Positions 26,798-34,860 of a stretch of 64,000 nt of DNA are shown here, one piece after another. The DNA is from APNM01 sp040361335 (GTDB lineage Bacteria > Pseudomonadota > Gammaproteobacteria > Nevskiales > Salinisphaeraceae). The DNA lies in the NCBI RefSeq assembly GCF_040361335.1, contig NZ_APNM01000006.1, positions 62,001 to 126,000 on the forward strand, in the 5' to 3' direction. The notes under the pieces are model-generated. The model searched no databases. It was given only the letters and a program-made list of their open reading frames with translations, and was not told the DNA's origin. How positions within the stretch are numbered: the first letter of the stretch is position 1; every line of letters starts with the position of its first letter. The position numbers and the translations under genes were made by a program.

Positions 26798-27592
26798 TCA
26801 GGCCTCCTTCGCGGCGAGGAAATCGCGGAGCGCGTTCGCGGTACCGTCCGGGTCCAGGTCGGGCTCGAAATTGGCGCCCGCCAGGACCGCGGTGACGGCG
26901 TCGGGATGCGCTTCCGCGGCCCGCTCCAGGTAGGGCCAGAGCACGTCGTCCCTGGCGGCCATCATCAGCTTCGGGCAGCGCACCCGCGCCAGCAGCGCCG
27001 GAAAATCCTGATCCCAGACGGCGTTGTAGGCCTGGACCCGGCCGCGCCAGGCGCGCACGGTGTCCGCGGTCTCGCGGTGGTGCAACGCGAGGTCGCCGTC
27101 GGCGCCGAGACCCGCCAGGTAGTCGAAAGTCCGCTTCAGGTAGCCGCCGTCCGCCGTGGGCGCGAACGGCGTGGAGAAGTGCTTGCGGAACTCGTCGCGC
27201 TCCGCCTGGGTGAGCTGGACCGGCCCGATCATGCTCAGGCTGAGCACCCGGTCCGAATCCTCCGCCGCCAGTTCCACCGCCACGCAGACCCCGGTGTGGT
27301 GGCCGCAGACGTGGTAGCGGTCGACGCCCAGGGCGCCCAGCGCCTCGCGCATGACCCCGGTGTAGTAGCCGATCGACGGCACCTCGTCGGGGTCGTAGGA
27401 GCCGCCGAAGCCGGGCGTGTCCAGGGCGATCATGTCGTAACCGCCGGCCAGGCGCCGCATCACGGCCTCCCACATGGCCGACGAGCTGGCGGTCTGGTGC
27501 AGGAACACCAGTGTCGGTCCGTCGCCACGCAGGCGGCGATAATGGACCTGGCCCTCGCCGGCGTCGACATAGCCGAAGCGCATATCGCTCAT
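26798..27592 (-). CDS. Alpha/beta-fold hydrolase with GHHTG in place of GxSxG (paralogue 2)
   Basis: A 264-residue paralogue of the next gene: LVFLHQTASSSAMWEAVM, ALDTPGFGGSYDPDE, VCGHHTGVCVAVELA, HFSTPFAPTADGGYL and DDVLWPYLERAAEA line up along the whole length. The elbow again reads GHHTG. The start MSDMRFGYVDAGEG overlaps the FAD-oxidase stop by four bases. The preserved unusual elbow in both copies shows it is a selected feature of this subfamily and not damage. The pair may act as a heteromer or on successive intermediates. Confidence 0.88.
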   Translation of the reverse strand: MSDMRFGYVDAGEGQVHYRRLRGDGPTLVFLHQTASSSAMWEAVMRRLAGGYDMIALDTPGFGGSYDPDEVPSIGYYTGVMREALGALGVDRYHVCGHHTGVCVAVELAAEDSDRVLSLSMIGPVQLTQAERDEFRKHFSTPFAPTADGGYLKRTFDYLAGLGADGDLALHHRETADTVRAWRGRVQAYNAVWDQDFPALLARVRCPKLMMAARDDVLWPYLERAAEAHPDAVTAVLAGANFEPDLDPDGTANALRDFLAAKEA

Positions 27593-29199
27593 GCCTTGCC
27601 TCCGTTGCCGTGGAGGCCGAGGCTGCCCGGGTTGACCAGGCCCGCCGGATCGAGCTGCCCCTTGACGCCCTGGATCAAGGTCCACAGGGCGTCGTTGTTC
27701 ATCATCCGCCGGTAGGGGTAATAGCGCCCGAGCTGCAGATGACAGCAGCCGTGGGCGTCGAACAGGTCACGCAGCTTGTCGCGCAGCTCCAGGGCGACCC
27801 GGCGCTTTTCCGGTTGCGGTTCGCGCCCCTGCCATTTCTCGCGGAAGGCGGGTTCGATCCGGTCCAGTCGGAACTGCTGGACCTCGTCGTACCAGTAGAA
27901 ACTGGGTTCGATCACGAATTCCGCGCCGGAATAACAGGTGAGATAGGACGTGCGGATATCGTGCGCCTCCATCAACGCCTTGTTCTCGGCGAAGAAATCC
28001 TCGACCGCCTGCCCGACCTCCTGGACCCGGGACAGTGGCATGAACCCGTGCACCGGCAGCCAGATCTCGCCGTCGGAGCCCAGGATCACGGAGCCCACGC
28101 CGTCGAACGGCGCGGCGTTGAACACGGTGGGCAGGCTGTTGTCGATCTCCACGCCGCCGTGCCGCACGCAGATGTCGTGCGCCGTCTTCATCTTGGCGGC
28201 CGCGATCTCGGAGGTCTGGCCCTCGAAGGTCATGTGCAGCGAGTAATTCACGCCCCGCAGCACGCGCTTGCCGCTGCGCGCCACGCGGGCGGCGTTGGCG
28301 ATGCCCGCGAGGACCGAGTTGCCCGACTTGGCGATGTTCTTGAGCGCGGACACGCCCTGCTTGAAGGTGAACCCCTTGTCCTCGAACGTGGCGTTGTAAT
28401 AGGGATCGAAGCCGTAGCACTCGGCGGACAGCCGCAGCCGCGACATCTCGATCTGCACCGCCAGCATCTCCTCCAGGTTCTCGAAGGCGAAGGACATGGT
28501 CAGGGTTGTTTCCGGCACGGGCAGCAGGCGCAGCACGGCGCGCGCCTTGAAGCCGAATGCGCCGGTGTCGGCGGTGAACAGCCCGGTCACGTCGGGCCCG
28601 AAATGGCGGTAGAAGGGCTTGCCGTTCTTGTGCGCCCAGGAGCCGGTCCGCAACAGGGACCCGTCCGCCAGCACCACCTCCAGGCCCAGCACGCTCTCCG
28701 CGACCGTGTGGTTGTCGCCCGAGCCCAGGAACAGGCTGTTCTGGGCGATCGCCCCGCCGACGGTGGCGTACATGCCGGACAGCGGACCGTAGTACGGCGT
28801 GCGCACGCCCTCGGCCTTCAGCCGCTCCACCAGTTTCTTCCAGGTGCAGCCGCATTCCACGACCACGTACATGTCCTCGGCGTTGATCTCGACGATGCGG
28901 TCCAGCCCCTGCATGTCGATCAGCACGGTCCGTTCGTTCTCCGGGGAATAGGCCTGGGTATAGGACATGCCGCCGCCGCGCGGGATCACGGCATAGCCCG
29001 CGGCGGTGGCCTCGCGGACCACGCCCTGCAGGGCCTCGACCGACTCCGGCCGCACCACGAGTTCCGCCGTGGCGTGCGGCAGGTAGCTCAGGTCGCGCGA
29101 ATAATAGGTACGGCGGGCCTCGTCCGTGATGACGTTGTCGGCGCCGACCAGACCGACGAGGCGGCGGCTCAGGGAATCGGATTCGAGTGTCGCGGACAT
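27589..29199 (-). CDS. FAD-linked oxidase (GlcD/PCMH-like flavoprotein)
   Basis: A 536-residue FAD-binding protein starting MSATLESDSLSRRL after a GGAGGAGATACC ribosome site. The PCMH-type FAD domain shows VIPRGGGMSYTQAYSP (near 84) and YGPLSGMYATVGGAIAQNS with the flavin loop near 150. The C-terminal lobe ends GQLDPAGLVNPGSLGLHG, the family's closing motif. A histidine or cysteine for covalent FAD is not evident. Enzymes of this type oxidise 2-hydroxyacids, phenols or cyclic amines. First gene of operon (c), with a sigma-54 promoter about 37-51 bases upstream. Confidence 0.9.
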   Translation of the reverse strand: MSATLESDSLSRRLVGLVGADNVITDEARRTYYSRDLSYLPHATAELVVRPESVEALQGVVREATAAGYAVIPRGGGMSYTQAYSPENERTVLIDMQGLDRIVEINAEDMYVVVECGCTWKKLVERLKAEGVRTPYYGPLSGMYATVGGAIAQNSLFLGSGDNHTVAESVLGLEVVLADGSLLRTGSWAHKNGKPFYRHFGPDVTGLFTADTGAFGFKARAVLRLLPVPETTLTMSFAFENLEEMLAVQIEMSRLRLSAECYGFDPYYNATFEDKGFTFKQGVSALKNIAKSGNSVLAGIANAARVARSGKRVLRGVNYSLHMTFEGQTSEIAAAKMKTAHDICVRHGGVEIDNSLPTVFNAAPFDGVGSVILGSDGEIWLPVHGFMPLSRVQEVGQAVEDFFAENKALMEAHDIRTSYLTCYSGAEFVIEPSFYWYDEVQQFRLDRIEPAFREKWQGREPQPEKRRVALELRDKLRDLFDAHGCCHLQLGRYYPYRRMMNNDALWTLIQGVKGQLDPAGLVNPGSLGLHGNGGKA

Positions 29200-29234
29200 T
29201 GGTATCTCCTCCAACGGGCGGTGGAACGGGTTAA

Positions 29235-29251
29235 CGCATGGTCTGTGCCAG
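29235..29251 (-). promoter_or_regulatory. Sigma-54 promoter for the FAD oxidase operon
   Basis: Minus strand CTGGCACAGACCATGCG: perfect -24 (TGGCAC), ten bases between GG and GC, -12 ATGC (one mismatch to TTGC). The predicted start lies near 29225, giving a short leader of about 26 bases to the ATG with its strong ribosome site. Confidence 0.7.
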
Positions 29252-29421
29252 CACGGCACCGGCGAGGTGCCGCCGATGCGGGTCGGCGACCGGCCGCGTC
29301 CCGACGGGCGTCGCCAAACCGTCGGCCGGCCTGCGTTCCGGCCGCCGGTCGCGGTGGACGATCGACCACCGCGACATGTCAAGGGCCCGTCGCCGGACAC
29401 GGGGCGAGGTGTCCGTTTAAT

Positions 29422-29437
29422 GCAACAGACCCGTAAC
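29422..29437. promoter_or_regulatory. Candidate upstream activator site B
   Basis: GCAAC, six bases, GTAAC (11-base period), about 160-175 bases upstream of the DUF1329 start and about 200 from the FAD-oxidase start. Half-sites resemble those at sites A, D and E. Confidence 0.4.
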
Positions 29438-29570
29438 AGGGAAGAAACCATGCAGGTCGGCAGCCACCATGTTCCGGCGCGCCCCACGCCCGTCCGAGCA
29501 CGGCGAATGCCATACAAATCAAGCGCTGGCGGCCGCTCCGGCCTGCCGCGCCGCGGCATCGGCCTCCCTC

Positions 29571-29586
29571 TGGCACGCCGGTTGCG
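29571..29586 (+). promoter_or_regulatory. Sigma-54 promoter for the DUF1329 gene
   Basis: TGGCACGCCGGTTGCG: matches the sigma-54 consensus at every invariant position (TGGCACG, four bases, TTGC). The predicted start is near 29597, leaving a leader of about 160 bases to the ATG. Confidence 0.85.
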
Positions 29587-29757
29587 TAATCCGGTCAGAG
29601 AGCGCCGTCCCCACCGGCGAATGACGGCCGGGACGGTCCGGACCCCCACGGCCGAGGTGCCGGTAGCGGGCGGACGGCGAGCAATCGGCTTGACGGGACC
29701 GGACCCGGTCTGACGAGAGGCATGGGCCGGGCGAATGCAATTGAGGGAGGTAAGGCA

Positions 29758-31041
29758 ATGACACTCTCTAGGAAACTAGGTGGTTTGACGTTTTCGGTTG
29801 CGGCACTGGCATTCGCTGCCTCTCCGCTGCACGCCGAGGCCCTGTCCGACGGCGACGTGATCAACGCCGGCAACCTGGACTCGGTGATGGACGACACCTA
29901 CCAGGGCCACAAGATCGGCGACCTGCTCACCGAGCGCGTGATCTGGCAGATCAAGGAACACGACCTGGAGATCGAACTCGGCGACGCGCCGGCGTTCGAC
30001 ATCGACGACAACTACTGGAAGCTGACCGAGGCCCACGCCGGCGAGGCGAGCCTGAACCAAGAGACCCGACAGATGGAGAACTGGTCGGGCGCGGGCATGC
30101 CGTTCCCGATGAGCGAGATCGACGTGGACGATCCCCACGCCGGCGACAAGCTGATCTGGAACTTCTTCACCTACCAGACCGACGGCGACGTCACCCGCTT
30201 TCCCTTCACCTACCTGCTGATCGACGGCAACAGCGGGCTGGAACGCGTCCAGGAGTGGTTCTGGATCCGCTACAAGTACTCGGGTCGCTTCAGCCCGAAC
30301 AACGAGCCCAACATCAACGAGAACGGCGAGACCATTCTCAACAAGACGCTGATCAACGCGCGCTTCCCGCGTGATATCCGCGGTCTGGGCACGCTGTCGA
30401 CCAGCTACTACTCGGACAAGGTGGACGACTCCTTCGCCTACCTGCCGGCCGTGCGCCGCATCCGGCGCACCTCCGGCGGCGCCTGGATGGACCCCATCGG
30501 CGGCACCGACCAGCTCCAGGACGACATCAACGTGTGGAACACCCACCCGAACTGGTACCCGGAGATCAAGGTCGTCGGCAAGCGCTGGATCCTGACCCCG
30601 ATCAGCACGAGCTGGACGTCGTACCCCGAGAAGGACAGCAACGCCGAGAAGTACCCCTACGTCAATCTCGCCGAGGCGCCGTACTGGCATCCGAAGGGCT
30701 TCAAGTGGGAGCCGCGCGAGGTGTACGTGATCGAGGCGAATGCCCCGGACGAGCACCCGTACTCCAAGAAGGTCATGTACTACTCGACCGAGCTGCCGTG
30801 GATCTACCAGGGCGAGACCTATGACAAGAAGGGCGAGTTCTGGAAGTACCTGTGGTGGGTCCCGCGGAACTACACCGCCGAGGACGACACCAAGGTCGTG
30901 ACGGTGGTCTCCGCCTTCGTGGAGGACTATCAGCGCATGCACGCCACGCTGTTCGTGAGCACGCCGGCCTGGGAGTTCAACCCCGCCGACGTGAAGCGCA
31001 GCGACGCCTCCCTGTCGGCGCTGCAGGCGGGCGGCCGGTAA
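29758..31041 (+). CDS. DUF1329 secreted protein
   Basis: A 427-residue protein with a clear Sec signal (MTLSRKLGGLTFSVAALAFA, cleavage after PLHA, about residue 26). I choose this ATG because GAGGGAGGTAAGGCA precedes it; an upstream in-frame ATG would destroy the signal. The mature part has the DUF1329 pattern rich in Trp/Tyr (RVQEWFWIRYKYSGRF, YEIKVVG-like strands, LPWIYQGETYDKKGEFWKYL). Members are periplasmic or outer-membrane-associated, with a LolA/LppX-like fold predicted for the family, and occur with DUF1302 barrels and RND pumps in hydrophobic-substrate clusters. It is monocistronic: a sigma-54 promoter before, a strong terminator after, so probably made in large amounts. Confidence 0.92.
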   Translation: MTLSRKLGGLTFSVAALAFAASPLHAEALSDGDVINAGNLDSVMDDTYQGHKIGDLLTERVIWQIKEHDLEIELGDAPAFDIDDNYWKLTEAHAGEASLNQETRQMENWSGAGMPFPMSEIDVDDPHAGDKLIWNFFTYQTDGDVTRFPFTYLLIDGNSGLERVQEWFWIRYKYSGRFSPNNEPNINENGETILNKTLINARFPRDIRGLGTLSTSYYSDKVDDSFAYLPAVRRIRRTSGGAWMDPIGGTDQLQDDINVWNTHPNWYPEIKVVGKRWILTPISTSWTSYPEKDSNAEKYPYVNLAEAPYWHPKGFKWEPREVYVIEANAPDEHPYSKKVMYYSTELPWIYQGETYDKKGEFWKYLWWVPRNYTAEDDTKVVTVVSAFVEDYQRMHATLFVSTPAWEFNPADVKRSDASLSALQAGGR

Positions 31042-31063
31042 CCCCGGCACCCGACGGTCGACA

Positions 31064-31099
31064 CGGCGCGGGCGATCCGATCGCCCGCGCCGTTTTCTT
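31064..31099 (+). terminator. Intrinsic terminator after DUF1329
   Basis: Perfect 13-base stem (CGGCGCGGGCGAT with ATCGCCCGCGCCG), three-base loop CCG, followed by TTTTCTT. It separates the DUF1329 transcript from the next operon. Confidence 0.92.
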
Positions 31100-31139
31100 C
31101 TCACGCCAACCACTCACACCGACAACCGAAGCGCCGCCC

Positions 31140-31802
31140 ATGACCGACCGCGAGGCAACCGTCACCGAGGCCATGCCGCTGACCCCGGGCCGCACGGCCC
31201 TGATGGTCATCGACATGCAGAACGCCTTCCTCGATCCCGAGGGTTCCTGCGCCCGCCTGGGCCTGGACCACACGGCGCTGCGCCGCGCGATCCCCGGCGT
31301 GCAACGGCTGATCGCCGCCGCCCGCGAGGCCGGCGTGCCGATCGTCTACACCCGCTTCGTCTACCGCGACGACTACCGCGACGGCGGCATCGTCACCAAC
31401 CAGATCCTGCCGGCGCTGCGCGAGAACCGCGCGCTGGCCGCCGGCACCCGCGACATCGAGATCATCGACGAGCTGGCGCCGGCCGACGGCGACATCGTCA
31501 TCGACAAGAACCGTCCCGGCGCCTTCCACGGCACCCCGCTGGCGAGCTGCCTGGACGGGCTCGACGCCGACAGCCTCATCGTCTGCGGCGTCACCACCAA
31601 CGTCTGCGTCGAGACCACGACGCGCGAGGCCATGCAGCACGACTACCGCGTCTGGGTGGTGGCCGACGCCACCGCCGAGTTCGAGGACGACCGCCACACG
31701 GTCGCCCTCAAGGGCCTGGGCTGGATGTTCGCCAGCATCGTCGAGCTGCGTGACGCGCTCGCGGCGATCCCCGGCCTGGGACAGACACAACCCCGGGACT
31801 GA
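31140..31802 (+). CDS. Isochorismatase-family cysteine hydrolase
   Basis: A 220-residue hydrolase. The triad is visible: Asp in LMVIDMQNAFLDPEG (near 24), Lys in DIVIDKNRPGAFHGTPL (near 123), Cys in CGVTTNVCVETTTREA (near 159). The NVCVETT form is that of biuret/ureidoacrylate amidase (RutB)-like members, a different branch from the paralogue at 12021-12641. It probably hydrolyses an amide, ureide or carbamate. First gene of plus operon (e). No promoter was recognised in the 40 bases after the terminator, so read-through or a weak promoter must drive it. Confidence 0.9.
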   Translation: MTDREATVTEAMPLTPGRTALMVIDMQNAFLDPEGSCARLGLDHTALRRAIPGVQRLIAAAREAGVPIVYTRFVYRDDYRDGGIVTNQILPALRENRALAAGTRDIEIIDELAPADGDIVIDKNRPGAFHGTPLASCLDGLDADSLIVCGVTTNVCVETTTREAMQHDYRVWVVADATAEFEDDRHTVALKGLGWMFASIVELRDALAAIPGLGQTQPRD

Positions 31803-31812
31803 GGAGCGACCC

Positions 31813-32859
31813 ATGGACCGGCCCTTCGTCATCGACGGCGTCTGCCACCCCTACAACTTCAGTCCGGCGAACACGCGCGGGCGTTTCGGGGAGATGTTCA
31901 GCGAATCGCTGTACAGCTATTTCCCCTATGTGAACCCGCCCGAGATCCAGTTCCCGAAGGAAGCCTGGCTGCGGGAATGGCAGCCCGAGGAATTCATCGA
32001 GACCATGCTCCTGGAATCGCACACGGACATGCTCTGCGTGCATTCCCTGCCCATCTACGACGCCTACGAGGACGGCCTGGCCGCCCACGACAAGTGCGCC
32101 CGGCTCAAGCGCGACTATCCCGACCGGGTGTTGTGGTACGGCGGCGTCAACCTGTGCTGGCCGGAACGCGCCGATCGCGACCTGGAGGCCCATCTGGCCG
32201 CGGGCTGCGACGGCATCAAGTTCTACCCGGCCCGTTACGACGAGGGCCGCACGCGCTACTGGCGCATGGACGACGAGGAACTGGCGTTCCCCATGTACGA
32301 GCGCATCCTCGATGCCGGCATCAACAACGTCGCCGTGCACAAGGCGCTGCCCCTGGGGCCGGTCTCGGTGGATTCCATGCGGGTGGACGACATCTCCACC
32401 GCCGCCAACGTGTTCCCCGACCTGAACATCCAGATCGTGCACGCCGGCTTCATGTTCGTGGACGAGACCAAGTTCCTGATCGCGAACCACCCCAACGTCT
32501 ACGCCACCCTGGAGGCGTCGACGCTGTTCTGCATGCTGCATCCGCCCACGCTGACGCGCATGCTCGACGAATTCCTGATCTACGGCGGCCCGGACAAGCT
32601 GATCTACGCCTCCGCGGCCGTGAACCCGCATCCGCGCGTAGTGCTGGAGTCCTTCGCCGATTACACGTTGCCGGCGGAATCGCCGATCCCGCTCAACGAC
32701 GAGGTACGCGCGGCGTTCCTCGGCGGCAACCTGGCCCGGCTGCACGGCATCGACGTCGACGAGCGCCGCCGCCGTCTCGCCGACGACCGCTTCGCCCGCG
32801 AGGTCGTCGCCAACGGCCTGCGGCCGCACTGGCAGGCCGTGCACGGCGCCGACGCATGA
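31813..32859 (+). CDS. Amidohydrolase-2 family protein with degenerate metal site
   Basis: A 348-residue TIM-barrel protein of the amidohydrolase-2 (ACMSD-like) superfamily, starting MDRPFVIDGVCHPYNF after GAGGAG. The N-terminal motif, normally DxHxH, is DGVCHP, leaving one histidine. Barrel histidines appear in NNVAVHKALPLGP (near 175) and IQIVHAGFMFVDE (near 213). The late metal aspartate, usually GSDxP, is replaced by YASAAVNPHP (near 262). It is most likely a hydrolase or decarboxylase with an altered metal ligand set, or a non-metal member. Overlaps the DUF59 gene. Confidence 0.85.
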   Translation: MDRPFVIDGVCHPYNFSPANTRGRFGEMFSESLYSYFPYVNPPEIQFPKEAWLREWQPEEFIETMLLESHTDMLCVHSLPIYDAYEDGLAAHDKCARLKRDYPDRVLWYGGVNLCWPERADRDLEAHLAAGCDGIKFYPARYDEGRTRYWRMDDEELAFPMYERILDAGINNVAVHKALPLGPVSVDSMRVDDISTAANVFPDLNIQIVHAGFMFVDETKFLIANHPNVYATLEASTLFCMLHPPTLTRMLDEFLIYGGPDKLIYASAAVNPHPRVVLESFADYTLPAESPIPLNDEVRAAFLGGNLARLHGIDVDERRRRLADDRFAREVVANGLRPHWQAVHGADA

Positions 32860-33236
32860 GCGCCCCGGATATCGGCGACCGGGTCCGGAACGCGCTCGGC
32901 GCGGTGCGCGACCCCTGCATGACCGCCGCCGGCCTGGATCTGTCCGTGGTTGACCTGGGGCTGCTGCGCGATGTACGGGCGACCCCCGACCGCATCGACG
33001 TGGACGTGACCTTCACCGAGCCCGGCTGCCCGTTCTCGCACCGTCTGCTGGACGAGTTGCACCGGGCCCTGGAAAGCCTCCCGGAGGGCGGGCACACGCA
33101 CCTGAACATCGTCTGGTCGCCGCCCTGGACGCCGGCCGACATGACCCCGGCGGCCCGCCACCAGTTCGACGCCGCGCGGCGGCGACTGGGGCCGGGCGCC
33201 ACCCGCACCATCCCCGTGGAGGAGATTTCACGATGA
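32856..33236 (+). CDS. DUF59/MIP18-family protein (PaaD/SufT-like)
   Basis: A 126-residue protein. The MIP18 core is visible: VRNALGAVRDPCMTAAGLDLSVVDLGLLRDVRATPDRIDVDVTF in residues 7-50 and TEPGCPFSHRLLDELHRAL after it. The family assists assembly or insertion of Fe-S clusters, and PaaD is needed for the phenylacetyl-CoA oxygenase. Here it may mature a cofactor of a neighbouring enzyme; the usual second-half conserved cysteine region reads WSPPWTPADMT. Starts and stops overlap neighbours on both sides (ATGA), so it is translationally coupled. Confidence 0.85.
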   Translation: MSAPDIGDRVRNALGAVRDPCMTAAGLDLSVVDLGLLRDVRATPDRIDVDVTFTEPGCPFSHRLLDELHRALESLPEGGHTHLNIVWSPPWTPADMTPAARHQFDAARRRLGPGATRTIPVEEISR

Positions 33237-33979
33237 GCGAACGGGACCCGTCCGACCTGCTGATGCCGCTGTGCAGCCCGCCCTTCGGCAAGCTGCCGTT
33301 CCCCATGATCGAGTGCAAGATGGTCCTGGTGGCCTTCAAGGCCGACCCCGACGAGATCGCCCGCATCACCCCGGCGCCGCTGGAGCCGGACGGCGACACG
33401 CTGTATGCCTTCGTCGCCGACAACAACCAGCTCTCGCACTCGATGGCCTACCACGAGGCGGCGATCCTGCAGAAGGTCACCTACCAGGGCCGCAGCGCGG
33501 TCACCGTGCCCTACATCTGGACATCCACCGACACCGCCATGCTGGCCGGGCGCGAGCTGTTCGGCATGCCCAAGCTGATGTGCGACGACGCCGGCCACCT
33601 GCACGCCATCGCCAACGAGGTCAGCGGCAGCCTGGTCAAGTACGGCCGGACCATGATGGACCTGGGCATCGTGATCGACGCCCCGGGCACCATCGCGGAC
33701 CTGCCGTTCGGCGCCGACTGGACGTTCGTGCGCCACATCCCCAGCCCCGACCCGAAGCGGCCCGCCATCCAGCAGCTCCTGTGGATCGAGTTGCAGGACT
33801 TCGCGCTCCAGGAATGCTGGCTGGGCCGCGGCTGGCTGGATATCTCGTATCCGAGCTCGTCCGGCATCGACCGTTTCGGGGCGTCACCGGTGGAACGTGC
33901 CTGGTACGGCCGCTTCTCCTGGGAACTGCGCGGCGCGACCGTGGAACGGGAATGGGAACTCACCGAAGGGAACAACTAG
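33233..33979 (+). CDS. Acetoacetate decarboxylase-family protein
   Basis: A 248-residue protein of the ADC superfamily. The active-site region reads AGRELFGMPKLM (near 107), which aligns with the family's GRExxGxPKK; the Schiff-base lysine is kept but the second lysine, which lowers its pKa in true decarboxylases, is leucine. Members without that lysine are aldolase-dehydratases or other imine-forming enzymes. Further family features: AYHEAAILQKVTYQG and WTSTDTAMLAGREL. It probably forms an imine with a beta-keto or pyruvyl intermediate. Confidence 0.88.
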   Translation: MSERDPSDLLMPLCSPPFGKLPFPMIECKMVLVAFKADPDEIARITPAPLEPDGDTLYAFVADNNQLSHSMAYHEAAILQKVTYQGRSAVTVPYIWTSTDTAMLAGRELFGMPKLMCDDAGHLHAIANEVSGSLVKYGRTMMDLGIVIDAPGTIADLPFGADWTFVRHIPSPDPKRPAIQQLLWIELQDFALQECWLGRGWLDISYPSSSGIDRFGASPVERAWYGRFSWELRGATVEREWELTEGNN

Positions 33980-33981
33980 CA

Positions 33982-34860
33982 ATGCCAATGATCCAGGATG
34001 CGGTCGACATCGTCTGCAACCCGTTCACGGCCCAGGAGCTGGACAAGGGCCAGACCGGGTTCGACCGCGAGTTCATGAAACAGGTGCGCATGCCGCGGGA
34101 GATGCACGACGGCGTCGCCATGCCCGATTACATCGCCAAGATGGACCGGGCCCGTATCGGCCGCTCGCTGCTGATCGCGGTGCGCGCCGGCGACATGCGC
34201 ATGGCCGGCTCGGCCGAGATCCCCTACGACCAGGTGGCCGAGTACTGCCGCGCCTACCCGGACCGCTTCTCTGGCCTGGCCGGCGTCGACCCCTATCGCG
34301 GCATGCAGGGGCTGCGCGATCTCACCTACGCGGTCGAGGAGCTCGGCTTCGTCGGCGCCCACCTCTACCCGCACTGGTTCGAGCTGCCGCCGGACCACGC
34401 CAAGTACTACCCGTACTACGCCAAGTGCTGCGAGCTCGACATCCCGATCATGATGCAGGTCGGCCAGAACCTGGTGTACAACCGTCAGCGCGCCCTGCCG
34501 AGCGTCGGCCGCCCGATCTGCCTGGACCGGGTCGCGATCGACTTCCCCGAGCTCAAGCTGATCGGCATCCACGTCGGCGTGCCCTGGACCGACGAGATGA
34601 TCGCCATGGCCTGGAAACACGAGAACGTGTTCATCGGCGGCGACGCCTACGCGCCCAAGTACTGGCCGCCGCAGTTCGTCCACTACCTGAACTCCTACGG
34701 CCAGGACAAATGCCTGTTCGGCACCGACTGGCCGGTGATCGACCCCGAGCGGGCGGTGGCCGAGATCGAGGCCATGGACCTGCGGCCCGAGGCCCGCGCC
34801 AAGCTCATGCGCGACAACGCACGCCGGGTGTTCCGGCTGCCGGAATCGGAGGCCGCATGA
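33982..34860 (+). CDS. Amidohydrolase-2 family protein
   Basis: A 292-residue TIM-barrel protein, starting MPMIQDAVDIVCNPF. The N-terminal metal motif is DIVCNP, lacking both histidines of DxHxH. The middle shows GAHLYPHWFELPPDH (near 127) and LIGIHVGVPWTDE (near 195), and the end keeps LFGTDWPVID (Asp, near 250) and DNARRVFRLP, the family's terminal helix. It lies two genes after the other amidohydrolase of this operon and shares its VC-P signature at the N-terminus, so both may belong to one subgroup. Likely decarboxylase or hydrolase. Confidence 0.87.
   Translation: MPMIQDAVDIVCNPFTAQELDKGQTGFDREFMKQVRMPREMHDGVAMPDYIAKMDRARIGRSLLIAVRAGDMRMAGSAEIPYDQVAEYCRAYPDRFSGLAGVDPYRGMQGLRDLTYAVEELGFVGAHLYPHWFELPPDHAKYYPYYAKCCELDIPIMMQVGQNLVYNRQRALPSVGRPICLDRVAIDFPELKLIGIHVGVPWTDEMIAMAWKHENVFIGGDAYAPKYWPPQFVHYLNSYGQDKCLFGTDWPVIDPERAVAEIEAMDLRPEARAKLMRDNARRVFRLPESEAA

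Larger units (their letters stand above)
29200..29757. other. Divergent regulatory region between FAD oxidase and DUF1329 genes
   Basis: 558 bases without a credible gene. It holds a minus-strand sigma-54 promoter near 29236, a plus-strand one at 29571, and a GCAAC/GTAAC pair at 29422-29437 roughly midway, placed so that one activator site could serve both directions. Confidence 0.6.

Noticed and set aside
29498..29514. A second minus-strand sigma-54-like element (TGGCATTCGCCGTGC)
   Set aside because: The GG-N10-GC spacing is right but the -12 box is GTGC, it lies about 300 bases from the gene, and no activator half-sites are upstream; the element at 29235 is better.
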